Shown here: piece after piece, positions 20,901 to 30,887 of the stretch
Position numbering within the stretch: position 1 is the first letter of the stretch
Layout of the letters: each line of letters starts with the position of its first letter
DNA from: Parelaphostrongylus tenuis
Taxonomy: Eukaryota > Nematoda > Chromadorea > Rhabditida > Metastrongylidae
DNA: 64,000 nucleotides
Direction of reading: 5' to 3'
Assembly: GCA_019055375.1 (NCBI GenBank)
Contig: JAHQIW010007200.1
Span: 186,001-250,000, forward strand
Translations under genes and position numbers: made by a program
The notes under the pieces: generated by a model
What the model was told of the DNA's origin: nothing
What the model saw: only the letters and a program-made list of their open reading frames with translations
Database searches by the model: none

Positions 20901-22469
20901 ATTCTCACTACCACGACAAAGCTCTTATCGCCATGTTTCTCCTCTCTGTGTACCTCCAGAGGCTTATTTGTTTCGCTGTTCGCCTTCCCATCCAAGTGAA
21001 CCCTGATGCGGATCCAAAGTGGTTATCTTATTTCGCCAATGTATTCGTCACCGCATGTTATTCAAGAGACCGACATATTGTACCCGAACACATGCAGTCT
21101 CCTTCTCTGCCGTCAAGACATACTTTAAATTGTCAGTCTTACTCAATGGTCGTACAAGCGGTTCAGAACCAATTGGCGGCGTAAGCTGTTAAAAGGAATT
21201 TCTTGAGTCTCAAGGAGTTTTTCCGGACCTCTGTTTCACAAACACCTTTTTATAGCAGCACTTATGTCATTCGTTATGAAGGGTAGTTTCAAAAGTATCT
21301 TTCCGTCTACGTTCGAAACAACATCGTTCTCGTTATTGATGTGATGGAGCATTACTCTTTTTACTAACCTAGCTTCAGTGGCTGCCCTTTCGTAGCCATC
21401 TAAAATGGCTATCATTCATACCAAGCGTAGTGGCTCCTCTCTGTTCTCACTCCCCGTACAAACACTTGTGGCCGTTCTGTACATGTTTCGGACGAACGCC
21501 CTACTTGTTTGTGAGGGGTGGGAAGAAAGGTAGTGGACTGATCTGTTTTTATTACTTGGTTTGCGATACCACTTTGTTATGTAGCCACAATCAGAAAGGT
21601 TAATTTGAACCTTCAAAAATCGAAGCCAGTTCTCCCTAAGTTTCTTCCATTCAGGGTGTACAGCACTGTATGTTCGGCGATATTTTCACTTAAGTTGCAA
21701 TGTAAATGGTTCGTCGTCGCTAGCTCTTAGTGTGAGGACTGGAGCACCCGCAGAGGACTGGATAAAAAGGCAACGAGCTCTGCCCGACTGATGAGACTGT
21801 AAGATCAAAAACACGTGTATCGGCCTCTATACTACTGTACTAAGAGCCCATTTAACAGACCACATAAAAAACTATCTCAAATAAAAATTATTAGTTCACA
21901 ATTGAACTGCGTTATCTCACGCATCTTGATTTCTCATTAGCAACCGTCAATGTGATAGCATAAAACGAGGAAAATTTCCTGCACGGTTGATATTGTGAGC
22001 AATTTGTTCAGATTGTCTGCAGACGAAATAGCTATTTAGCAAACAGTTTTAGAAGCTCACCAAATTCGTTGTTGGATGAATGTCAGGAGTTCGGAGAGTA
22101 GCAGCTACAACAGCAACCTGAGAAACGCAGTTTACCATGTCAGCAGCAGAGCCAAAGGCAATGATCCGGTAGGAGGGAAGCTTCCACAAAGATGTGGATC
22201 GTCGAATCACCTGCACATCGTGCGATATATTGTGAAAAGTTTCATAAAGACATAGCAATAATAATTTTAAAGTTACCGCAATTTCGACAATTTTACACAG
22301 GATAAACTGTTGCATTCTTACTACGTAACTTGTGAAGCCAAAAAGGGAAAAATGCTAATGCACTTATTCTTACCACTATCATCTGCGTATTCAACAGTAT
22401 GAGAGTAGAGCCTAAGATTATATAGAATATGAAGAACTCATCGTGAAACGGATAGTCATATTCGTTCAT
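17922..22469 (-). CDS. Seven-transmembrane chemoreceptor gene B (Srg-superfamily, class uncertain)
   Basis: Probable chemosensory G-protein-coupled receptor of the nematode serpentine type, acting in the membrane of sensory neuron cilia. Six exons are open with GT-AG junctions: 22469-22374, 22210-22061, 19554-19423, 19354-19246, 18349-18234, 18115-17922. They encode about 265 residues with seven hydrophobic segments: FFIFYIILGS in TM1, RIIAFGSAAD in TM2, TIFLLSINRLIAVIL at the end of TM3 (a DRY-equivalent NR), FLCTLFGVLNAV, ATSFVIYLIIIVFIL, IFLFSSLYIYLW, then FGASPISLLMTN in TM7. All six exon lengths equal those of gene C. The start ATG follows an AG acceptor by 8 nt, suggesting trans-splicing. 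The C-terminal tail is unresolved: a donor-like AACAG|GTACG ends exon 6. Intron 2 (2.5 kb) is full of repeats. The family is clear; the exact class (Srv, Srx or Srxa-like) is not. Confidence 0.8.
18598..18672 (-). repeat. tRNA-like sequence in intron 4 of gene B (1)
   Basis: On the minus strand CCTCGGTGGTATAGTGGTAG resembles an A box and CTCGATTCCCGCCTGAGG a B box with acceptor. A GTCAC anticodon-like loop lies between. The D and variable regions do not fold cleanly, so it is likely a tRNA-derived repeat rather than a gene. Confidence 0.4.
18893..18960 (-). repeat. tRNA-like sequence in intron 4 of gene B (2)
   Basis: On the minus strand it contains CCGTGGTATAGCGATAGCAT (A box) and GCGGGTCCAATTCCCGC (B box arm, well paired). 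A related tRNA-like sequence sits in the matching intron of gene C (46962-47030). Confidence 0.45.
19030..19112 (+). repeat. tRNA-like sequence in intron 4 of gene B (3)
   Basis: The plus strand carries a GCGGGTTCACCTCCCGCCTGAG B-box arm preceded by a worn A box. It lies opposite in orientation to the two above, so the intron holds an inverted set of tRNA-like repeats. Confidence 0.4.
20500..20790 (-). repeat. Repeat family F4, reverse copy
   Basis: Reverse complement of 60200-60480. Shared words include GGTGACCGCTC, TTTTCAGAATGA-TAGACTG, AATCAGATATGG and AAAACGTTAG. The hammerhead-like part here (CTGACAACGGCGTTGCC) has lost core bases. It lies in intron 2 of gene B. Confidence 0.6.
21060..21660 (-). 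pseudogene. Penelope-like element fragment in intron 2 of gene B
   Basis: Minus-strand remains of a Penelope-like reverse transcriptase/GIY-YIG polyprotein. The open piece at 21616-21416 reads INLSDCGYITKWYRKPSNKN and HYLSSHPSQTSRAFVRNMYR. The same motif is in the copies at 31417-31953 and 33590-33799. Further on (21060-21200) the EN zinc-binding part is recognisable at DNA level only. Heavily broken. Confidence 0.75.
21780..21885 (+). repeat. F2 arm fragment with decayed hammerhead
   Basis: Contains CCCGA-CTGATGA-GAC, a CACGTG-TA-TCGGCC segment and the downstream CCATTTAACAGACCACAT. It is recognisable as the right arm of F2, but the GAAA box reads CAAAAA and stem I has a mismatch. In intron 2 of gene B. 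Confidence 0.5.
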
Positions 22470-22480
22470 ATTGCTTTCTG
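22470..22480 (-). promoter_or_regulatory. Putative spliced-leader acceptor before gene B
   Basis: TTACAG immediately precedes an 8-nt leader and the ATG. The same arrangement, with the same 8-nt spacing, precedes gene C (42761-42771). Copy D keeps TTTCAG at the matching place. A cis-spliced upstream exon is the alternative. Confidence 0.45.
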
Positions 22481-22539
22481 TAATCAATTTGTATGCTTCT
22501 AGTCTAAATGTCCAAAAATTTTGCAAGAACCTTACTACG

Positions 22540-22900
22540 GTATCAGTTGCGTGAACATATTATTCCTTCGTAATTGTAGAGTAACACGTGCCGCACGAAG
22601 ATAATACAAAACGTAGGTAATTTTGAAAAAGGAATAGTTTCTCCTTTAGATGGATACCTAGTTAACAAGTTGCTTAGTCAGTTGGCTAGTTAATAAGCCA
22701 GCTAGCCAAGGAAAAATTTCTTAATTGCTGTGATTCAAAACAAGTGCGGTATGGACTGGATCTTGAATAGTTAAAGAAGATGAGCTCCAACTCTTTACAA
22801 CATTTCACTGATACAAGTGCAACTAGCTTCTACCTTTTCACAAAAATGTTGCGCTAATTAGATTATGTTACACAGTTGTGGCATAATATTAGTGTAGCTT
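22540..22900 (-). other. Upstream region of gene B with TAGC/TTAG short repeats
   Basis: Holds a cluster of short TAGTTAAC, GCTAGCC and TTAGTC words (22665-22710). A comparable AGCTAACTAACTAACTAAT cluster lies upstream of gene C (42538-42575). Possibly part of the shared promoter region of the two paralogues; no core element can be named. Confidence 0.35.
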
Positions 22901-24979
22901 AGACGTCCAACGGACACGGAAGAGAATAGAGGACGTGAATAGATAGAAAAAGGCGAGCAACATAAGCCAAATCCAGGCCCCTCAAAAATGCTAATGGCGA
23001 AATAACGGCACTCGAGACACCATGGTAGTTATACGACTTAACAACACATAGCATTCTGTTGTGAGGCAGAAATGAGGGCCAGAACTTCTGTTAAGTCAAG
23101 AAAACTATGCAGCACCTATAGATTTGGAAAAAATCTTTGCAACTTAAATTACCTAGGGCATTTAGGATATTACATATATGCATATATACGAACATATATA
23201 TATGTATATATATACATATATATATCCTTGCGGACGGCGTCATATACTGCTGGAGGGCTGGTCGGAAGCCTACGAAGATGTGGTGGAGGCAAACGCTCCC
23301 ATGCTAATGTGTTAGTATTCTCAGTGAATTCATATTTTTTCCATCAATAAATCAGGGGTAGAACAGACTCAAAAAGGTTGTTTTCAGTAGCAACAGCGTA
23401 AGAGCTCCTTCATAACTGCACTTTGAAGGGAAAAAGCATGTATTTACGAAAAGGCTATATCTAAAACCTTTATCTAACATTTTTATACTATTTTAACGAT
23501 ACCTATCCATATTCCAATCACGTGTACTTTCTAGTTCCTTCACTTTTGAAATATTCTTATTACATATAGTGCACAAAATTCGTCCTTGTGAGAAAACAGT
23601 GAATGACTTGTTGAAAATGGTGTTACCCATTGCGTGCTACCTCACTTTATTGATAACTCTAAATAATTTTTTGATTAATAGTGTGCTACAAAAGTTGGAA
23701 CCTTTATTAAATATAGAAAAAAGCTTTATGCTATCTTTGTAGGTAGCAGCTTTTTATTATCCGCTTATTCTGCTTTATGGGCACATTTTGTCGCCAGTAT
23801 TTTGACACTGGACATGACGCACTGACTTCACATGCTCTACGTAATTCTTCTTAGTCGAATGCCGGATTTGTGGTTTACTGCGCGTCGTCCAGTTTCAACC
23901 TCTCAAACAGTTTTGATAAGAACAATTCAGCCAGTTGCAGCCATCCGTCAGAACACCGAAGTCTTCCTGGTAAGTTATCTATCTACGACAGATTTCACTT
24001 TCATCTAATATCATTACAGGCAATTATAGGTAAAGGTGTCATTAAGGTATCATTATAGGTAGAGCAATGCTTAATTTCTGGTGATAGTGATTTAGACAGT
24101 GAAGTATAAGGAAATCGGCTCTTAACAGTGCAGTGGGTGCAGTAGATGACAGATAGAAGATTGTGGTGCCGCCCAATACTTCTTTTTCAGAGAGTTAGGG
24201 GCAGGTTTCTAAAGCGACTTTCTCTGCTACTGCGAAAAGTCAGTCGATTTCGACGAACTGTGGAAATTGAGTGTGAGGCGGACGAGAACCCATGCCCACC
24301 AGAAAAACGAAGTGTGGGAAAATACAACGATCGATGAGATGAAGAAAGTCATCGGCGTGTCCTGAAATGAGTGTAGTATCGTCGTCCGATGTTGGAGATT
24401 ACTGGAGCAGACACTCATGTTCTCATAACCCATTTTTGTGAGAATCTGCTTAAAGATGAGTTGAAAACGATGCAGAATCAGAGTGGTACAATGGTGCTTG
24501 AGTGCATGGTTAAAAGACGCTACAATAGTTTCGACAGCACGCGGCTCCGCCATCAATCTAGAGACGGGAGTTCCAAAAAACGCGAGCATATGTGTATGGT
24601 CAAAGTTGGCGAATGTATTGACACTACGTCTGAAAAATGAAACTCAAACCATTCATAATGGAAGTGTATGGCAACTACTTAACAATCGCCGTTCCTCCTA
24701 AGTCGACATCCAGCAGCGTTCTCGAAAGTCCATCAACATCACCACGCCGACGTAGGCGTTGTACTGAATGATATCGAAAGTTTGCAAATTGTGGACAATA
24801 TGATTCCGCCCAAAACGTCTAGAAAGTTTTTGCGAGTTGTAGAGACAATTTAAGAAGTACGTCTGTATATAGTTTTTCGTAACTTTGTCAAAATATGCTT
24901 TTAATTAGGGCAGATAATCCACTAGGGAATGTGTACTCCAGGTATGAGTTTCAAATTGTATATCGCAGATTGCAGTGGT
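22901..24979. other. No gene recognised; AT microsatellite at 23170-23225
   Basis: Several open frames of 60-120 codons occur on both strands between 24140 and 24700. They overlap each other, have no family signature and no counterpart elsewhere in the window. The TA/CATA microsatellite at 23170-23225 is the only distinct feature. Confidence 0.45.
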
Positions 24980-26057
24980 TTAAAAATGTGCAAGAGTCCA
25001 TTAATAGACCATATGACATGCTGGCTCAGATAATAATTATGATATACATTGAAATTTGAGCGTGGTCTTGACAAAACACTAGAAATAAAGGTATAATATT
25101 TTAGCCTCTGTCTGCACTCGCCATTCACGCAGTTGCTTCTGTAGACGGATTCATTGTAATGACAATGGAAGACACATGATCACGGAAGCAACTTCTTCAG
25201 TTTATGCTGTTATGCGTGATATTGATTTGCTTTTTTCAAAAAAATTACCAATCTCTAGAGATCCACCAGTTTGTGAATTTTCACAAAACGAGATAATCAC
25301 TCAGTACTCGATAACATACGTATCAGATTTTTACGCGAGATTTTTGCAATGTACCTATATCAGAAAGAACGTATGTGAATGTATATTTGGTATGTAAATG
25401 AAATTGCCGTAATAGTGACACACTTTCATAAGTTCGTGGACCACGTTCGTAGCAAAAGTATGCATTTTTTGACTTATTTCTTCGTAGCATTAATTTTTAA
25501 TCAATTTAACTTATATCTTCGCACCCTCTGGACGATAATAGAAGTCGCTGCGTAAAGCGCGAATAGCAAAGCGGCATGCGATTTTCGTCATATAATTTGA
25601 ATTTTTTTTCACCGTTTTGAAGAATTTGTGGGTTTATTGGTTTGCTCTAGTACATCATGATTTTTTACAGGCTTCTGTATCTTTTTTATAGCTTATATAG
25701 CACATATGTTAAAAAAAAATTAGTTTTCACAATCATTCTGTTTGAGGCATTCAGTAAATAGTAATAGTTTGAGCAAAGTAAATTACGAAATTTAGATAAG
25801 TCTTCAAGTCTTGATATTTCTCAGTATATACTGCACACAAAAGTCTATAAAAATATTGGATGAAAATCAAAAACCAGCAAATATTTCGTCAAAAATAATA
25901 ATGAATGCTGCAAGCAATTCCGATTACCGATAACTCTCAATAATTTCTGAATTACTAATGTAATTCAAGAGCTTAGACCTACATAGATTGATAGAACAAT
26001 TTTTTGTAATAGTTCAATGAGAATCCCTATTCATTGTCCACTTATAGTTTTTGTAAA

Positions 26058-26558
26058 CACTATTCCCATTGATGTACAGCAATGTGCAAAACTTTCGCAT
26101 CAGGTGGGACTAGAACCCTCACCTCACTCTTTCCGGGAATGCGTGCACCATCCGTTACACTACTGACGCCCATTTTGCACATCGCTCTTTCTACGCTTCA
26201 GCGCGCCTATCTGCCAGCCGCCAGCCGTCAACTGCTTGGTCACGTACCCACTCACGCTGACAGATGTTGGGTATCAAAGATCAAATGATATTCGTTTTTA
26301 TTTTACCGCTTATAGCGATGGGCCAGGCCGTTGACGGGTGGCGGCTGCGAGATAGGTGCGCTGAAGCGTAGAAATAGTGATGTGCAGAGTGGGCGTTAGT
26401 AGTGTAACGGATAGAGCACGCATTCTCGGAAAGAGTGAGGTGCGGGTTCTAATCCCTGCTGACTCGAAAGCTTTGCACTTTGCTTTACATCAATGGGTAT
26501 ATACTTGAAACATCATACCACCGCTATAAGCGGTTAATAAAAACAAATATCACTATAC
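26058..26558. mobile_element. Foldback element with tRNA-like arms, inserted in IR2
   Basis: About 500 bp with long inverted arms. The left arm has a reversed tRNA-like segment (26080-26175) and the right arm a forward one (GTAGTGTAACGGATAGAGCA followed by GGTGCGGGTTCTAATCCC). The arms also share CAGCCGCCAGCCGTCAAC against its complement around 26220 and 26330. The left IR2 arm is continuous across the insertion point (near 13350), so this is a true insertion. No protein is encoded. Confidence 0.7.
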
Positions 26559-27129
26559 ATTATTCGTTGTTGCAACCGTTACTACCGCAGTGCCCTCTTA
26601 TTTCGCTTATTCTACGCACCTTTTCACTTTACTGCCCTCAAAGCGACTCCTTGAGCCTCCCTTGAGTTTTTTAACTTTCATAGCAATTTCGGTGTGACCA
26701 CGTCAATGTGCCTGTGACTGTCCGCCAGAAAATCACAGATCTGTTCCGCCCTCTTGCTTCCCATCCCATCAGAGGTGGGAAAGGACGGTCTCACTTTCAC
26801 AAGTAGGCTGCAAAAAGCGCAATTAGAGTCGAGATTATGCTCAATTTTAGAAGATGTCGCTTTTTCACTAAGGAATACATATTGTTGAGGCATTCTCTTA
26901 GTAGAAAATCCATTGAAATCTCCTCCGCAGTATGCTGTTTTTTTTTCGTTCAAATAGAGTTCACCGACTTTCTATATTTAATACGTGATGTGCAAGTAAA
27001 TGTACGAAAGCCACGCTCTTGGAAAGAAAACTGCTTGATTATTAGCCTCAAGACTGCACAAGTAAAATCAGGTGGCGTATGTTATGAAACTAATTTCGCA
27101 AAAAATTGGAAAAAGTGCCGAGTACATTT

Positions 27130-27400
27130 CTCTCTTTAATGTTGAGTGATGTTCAAAACCTTTGCGTCAGACGGGACTCGAAACCGCATTTAACCCTTTT
27201 CGAGAGCGCTTATCCATTTGCACTACCGATGGATATATTTGCTAACGAGAAGAATTTCTTTGTTGAATTGCTTTTTAGTTGTTGATGTTACAAATCTACC
27301 ACGGAAGGGAGAAAAGCAAGTTCGAATCTTGCCTGACTCAAAAGTTTTGCATATCACTCAGCATGATTGTCATATTTGTAACCTCATAAAACCTTTGAAA
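27130..27400. repeat. tRNA-like foldback repeat (IR2 partner of 12535-12780)
   Basis: The opposed arms contain CAGACGGGACTCGAAACCGC and, on the other side, GAAAAGCAAGTTCGAATCTTGCCTGACTC, a B-box-like segment with paired flanks. Same design as the foldback family above. Confidence 0.5.
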
Positions 27401-27994
27401 AGTGTTTGAATAATTAACAATCTGCTCGTTAAAAATTCCCCTAGGATTTCGGCTTTTACATTATCCGTGAGCGGTCGGTTGATTTTCCTTCCTTCTTCTG
27501 CTTTTGATTTCGGCCTAACATCATCTCCAAATCAACAACTAGGAGGCTCTGCCAGAGATCCAACGCCAAAATCCATTCTTTTGGAAACAACATCGTGAAC
27601 ACCTGAAAACTACCTTGCAAGTTTACGTCAGTAAACCAAGGAATGTCATATGCATGACCAGCGAGATACCATTCGGAATATGTGCTGGGATCCGCCCAAT
27701 TAGTGAAGACGGACCATTTGAGTGTCTAAGTGTGTTTAAGGTGTGAAAACTTTTTAAGGTGTTAACTTTCTGCAGTGGACCGTTTTATTAGTCGCTGCAA
27801 TATCAAACCTCAACAGGCTTACCTCGCTGTGCGTACATTTTTTAGTGTACATCATATTTACATAAAATCTTTCGAACTCTATGTTTAGTTTTGAAGCTCT
27901 CGCTTTTAATGATTTCTGGAGTTATATAACCAGGGATCACTCGGAAAACAACCATATACTGGCCAACCGAAGATGGTGCATGCTCCGTCTACGG

Positions 27995-29990
27995 CGAGAA
28001 CATTCTAGGAAAAATCCAGTCCAACCATGATTGGAAGATTAATGATGATCCAACAGAATACTACGAGTTGCTTGTCGAAAGAGTAAAAAGATGCTCCGAC
28101 TTGTTCAGTTGCTCAACCCAGAAGAGCCAATCGCATCTCCTCCACCACGAGGGAGTCGATCGAACAGCGAAGGAAGCTGAAGCTCGATCCCAGTGCAATA
28201 CATTTAGCTTGGTTGATATCAAATACCAGCCGCAGAAGAACCATGCAGGAGGATCTACATTGGTACGACAGAAGAAACTGTTAGAAGAAGCACAAGAAAG
28301 ATTTAGTTTGAAGAAACGTCTTCGGAATCTATGTGGTTATAGTGCTCCGCTGTCAGCGTTGATGAACGAAGCAGCCAGGAATGCTGCCCTTTGAAGTTCG
28401 AGCCGCGTTAGAAAGCATGAAAGAAGAAGCATCTCGAGGTCCTGATAACATCTCTTCCGATTTGATTCGAGTCGGCATGACTTACATGTACTTTTCGAGG
28501 CACATATGACATCTTTTCTTCGAAAAGAAAAAAGTACAGACCGGTGGAGGACGTCGCGCACAGCCATCATTTATAAAAACAGTGATCAAAGGGATCTTCG
28601 CAACTATCGTTCAATCTGTTTGTTAAGCATACTTTGCAAGATTTTCTACGGAAATAATTCTTTTGCGCATATCAAAAGCATTGGATGAGGCATAACCAGT
28701 TGAGCAAGCAGGATCTCGACAGGGATTCTGCTACATGGACTACATTGAAACCGTATCAAGGTTATTGAAGTCTCTCGAGAATACCATCGCTCTTAATCCT
28801 AACTTTCATCGACTATGAAAAAGCATTTGATAGCGTCGCAACGATCGCAAGCTTATCAGCGCTTGTCGATCGAAGAGTGGATCAGTCCTGCATAGAAATT
28901 TTATCAGACTGCGATCGGAATAGTGCCACGAAAAATACAGCTCATTCATAGACTTTTGAGACAAAGTGATACGATTTCGCCAAAGCTGTTCACCGTCGCA
29001 CTGAAGTAGATAATGAGTCCATTTGATTGAGACGAGAAGGGCATGCGCATCGATGGAAAATTCTTATCAAATCTTCGTTTGCGGATGTCATCGTCTTATT
29101 CTCAAATAGCGCTACTGAAGCAGAGACGATGCTCAAGGAAGTCAACAAAGCGGGGAAGAAGATCGGACTATGCATAAATCACATGAAGACTCAGTTCATG
29201 AAAAACCAATGGTGCAATGATGAAAATGTCAGACTGGATGGATCTTTGATTACTGTGACTTCCTCGTACGTGTACCTTGGTAGTTCACTAAATATGGAAA
29301 ACACCATGAAGGAGGAACTTGACAGAAGAAGCAAAGCAGCGTGGGCTGCATTCGGGCCTCTCAAAGAAGCCACCGACCAAATAACGGACTCCAAATTGCG
29401 CGCTAACCTTTTTGATTCGAGCTGTTATGCAGCGGAGAAGTGAGGCTGGTTGCTTTGACCACCTTAAGACTACTGCGAACAGCTCACAGAGCGCTTGACG
29501 ATGTCTTCCGAAAATCGGTCGGCACTCACAACACCTAGCCGGCTTGCAAAGCTCAGATCTCGGGAACTTATCTCATCTTTGTGATCCAGAAAAATTCACA
29601 TCGATCGCGAAGCACGGATGGGCCGGTCATGCAGTATGGAGACCAGACGATGGATGAACGAAAAGAACTATAGAATGGACGTCACGAGAATACACCTTTC
29701 CCGAAGACGACTATATATATTGGGCGGATGTGTTCGTGAAAAGAATTAATCAGCTCTATTCATATCTGTATATGCATCAACTGTATTCGTACCTGCTGAT
29801 ATTCTACAGATGACGGGTATGAAACTCGCGCCAGTGGCCATGCTCGCATGAAACCGCCGCCATGGACGACAATCGCGAGAAGACGAGACAAATGGGAGAT
29901 GTGCTGGAGTCCGCACAATCATGAATGGGAGATGTGCTGGGGTCCGCACAATCGTGAAGAGGGTCCATCCAAGTATCTAGATAAGTTTCC
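27995..29990 (+). pseudogene. RTE LINE family R2, reverse transcriptase part, broken
   Basis: Plus-strand relic from the linker after the endonuclease to the 3' end. Recognisable pieces are the linker (28068-28394), the RT fingers (RNYRSICLLSILCKI near 28590-28645), and the palm to connection (29027-29443, with NSATEAETMLKEV and SSYVYLGSSLNME). The C-terminus follows (RSDDTW-type region and YWADVFVKRINQLYSYLY). The catalytic box reads FADV instead of FADD. Several frameshifts and stops interrupt it. The 3' end is a 33-bp tandem duplication (29892-29957) and a CCAAGTATCTAGATAAG tail. Confidence 0.8.
29892..29957 (+). repeat. 33-bp tandem duplication at the RTE 3' end
   Basis: ATGGGAGATGTGCTGG… is present twice with two differences. 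It lies in the 3' UTR of the R2 copy. Confidence 0.8.
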
Positions 29991-30084
29991 AGAAAATGGA
30001 GTCACTATTCTTCTCTAGTTTTTTGTTTCATTTGGTCAAGAAGGGAATCCGTTGAGGATTGTTTAACACGTAAAAATAAAACAT

Positions 30085-30305
30085 AAGTTTTATTGAAGCC
30101 TCCTCATATATCGAATACTTATGAAAACCTATCGCTATCTAGAAAAAGACTCCATCAGCAAGACATAGGCATAAAATGCAAGCACTCCTCACGAAAAACG
30201 GTACTGAAACTATGGCAAATTCTATATTCCATCTACGCATTAAACCTTTTTCGACACATCTCTTCAAAATTAATCCATCTGCTGCACCACTGAGGAAAAA
30301 AGGCT
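30085..30305 (+). repeat. Diverged direct repeat shared with 2650-2885
   Basis: Same ordered words as the copy at 2650-2885, ending in TCTGCTGCACCACTGAG. It directly precedes the terminal repeats of the Penelope-like element. Confidence 0.6.
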
Positions 30306-30364
30306 TTTTTCTATTTTTTCTTTTTTAAGCATAAACACGAGCTGTCCATTAAACTTTATTTCAC

Positions 30365-30400
30365 AGCTGACGTTTCAGCAGTTCGCCTTCTTCAGAGCCT
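30365..30400 (-). ncRNA. Penelope-type hammerhead-like motif (outer repeat)
   Basis: Minus strand: AGGCT, CTGAAGA core, AGGCGAACTGCT stem II (pairing weakened by one change), GAAA, a two-base-pair stem III (ACGT) and C cleavage site, then AGCT. Hammerheads with minimal stem III are known from Penelope-like elements; this assignment is by resemblance. Confidence 0.5.
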
Positions 30401-30628
30401 GGAAAGGTCAAATTGTCCGCAATCCAGTCAGTCAAACACCTCCATTACTTCTTTAGAATAAATTACCAGACCTAGATTTTGATCGCATCAAGCACAAAAT
30501 CAACACTCAACATACTTCTTCTAACAATTCCCAAGACCGACTGCCTATTAACCTCGGCATGCTTCAGTATGATTCTTGATTTTCTTCTATGAGCAGAACA
30601 CGAGGTGTTACATTAAACTCTATTCGAT

Positions 30629-30664
30629 AGCTGACGTTTCGGCAGTTCGCCTTCTTCAGAGCCT
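30629..30664 (-). ncRNA. Penelope-type hammerhead-like motif (inner repeat)
   Basis: Same layout as 30365-30400 with the stem II arms intact (GGC/GCC). Stem I pairs four bases (GGCT with AGCT, one wobble). Confidence 0.55.
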
Positions 30665-30887
30665 GGAAAGGTCAAAATGTTAGCAATACAATCAGTCAAA
30701 CACCTCCATTACTTCTTCAAAGAAAATCACCTGACCTAGATTTCAATCGCATCAAGCAAAAATCAACACTCAACATACTCACCGCTTTTTATATGTGTTC
30801 CACTGAATGATCCAAGTGGAGATCACCGGAAAGAGAGACACATAGGCTCGTAATGCACCCTACCCATCAAAACAACAGTCTTATATA

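Larger units (their letters stand above)
24980..27725. repeat. Right arm of inverted duplication IR2
   Basis: Reverse complement of 12170-14440 in the same order. It is longer because of the foldback insertion at 26058-26558, which has no counterpart in the left arm. The region 25000-25400 is also related to 54300-54450 (shared TTTAGTTTATGCTGACATGCG-type words). I see no gene in the arm. Confidence 0.8.
30340..30790 (-). repeat. Tandem terminal repeats (pLTR) of Penelope-like element 1
   Basis: On the minus strand the segment from GTATGTTGAGTGTTGATTTT through GTTTGACTGA to the AGGCTCTGAAGAAGGC box occurs twice (about 30780-30600 and 30540-30340). Between them is AGCATGCCGAGGTTAATAGG. A single copy occurs after Penelope-like element 2 (34520-34760). 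Each repeat ends in a hammerhead-like motif. Confidence 0.7.

Noticed and set aside
24140..24700. Overlapping open frames on both strands (up to 120 codons)
   Set aside because: No family signature, no splice context and no conserved copy. The overlap means at most one could be real, and nothing favours either.
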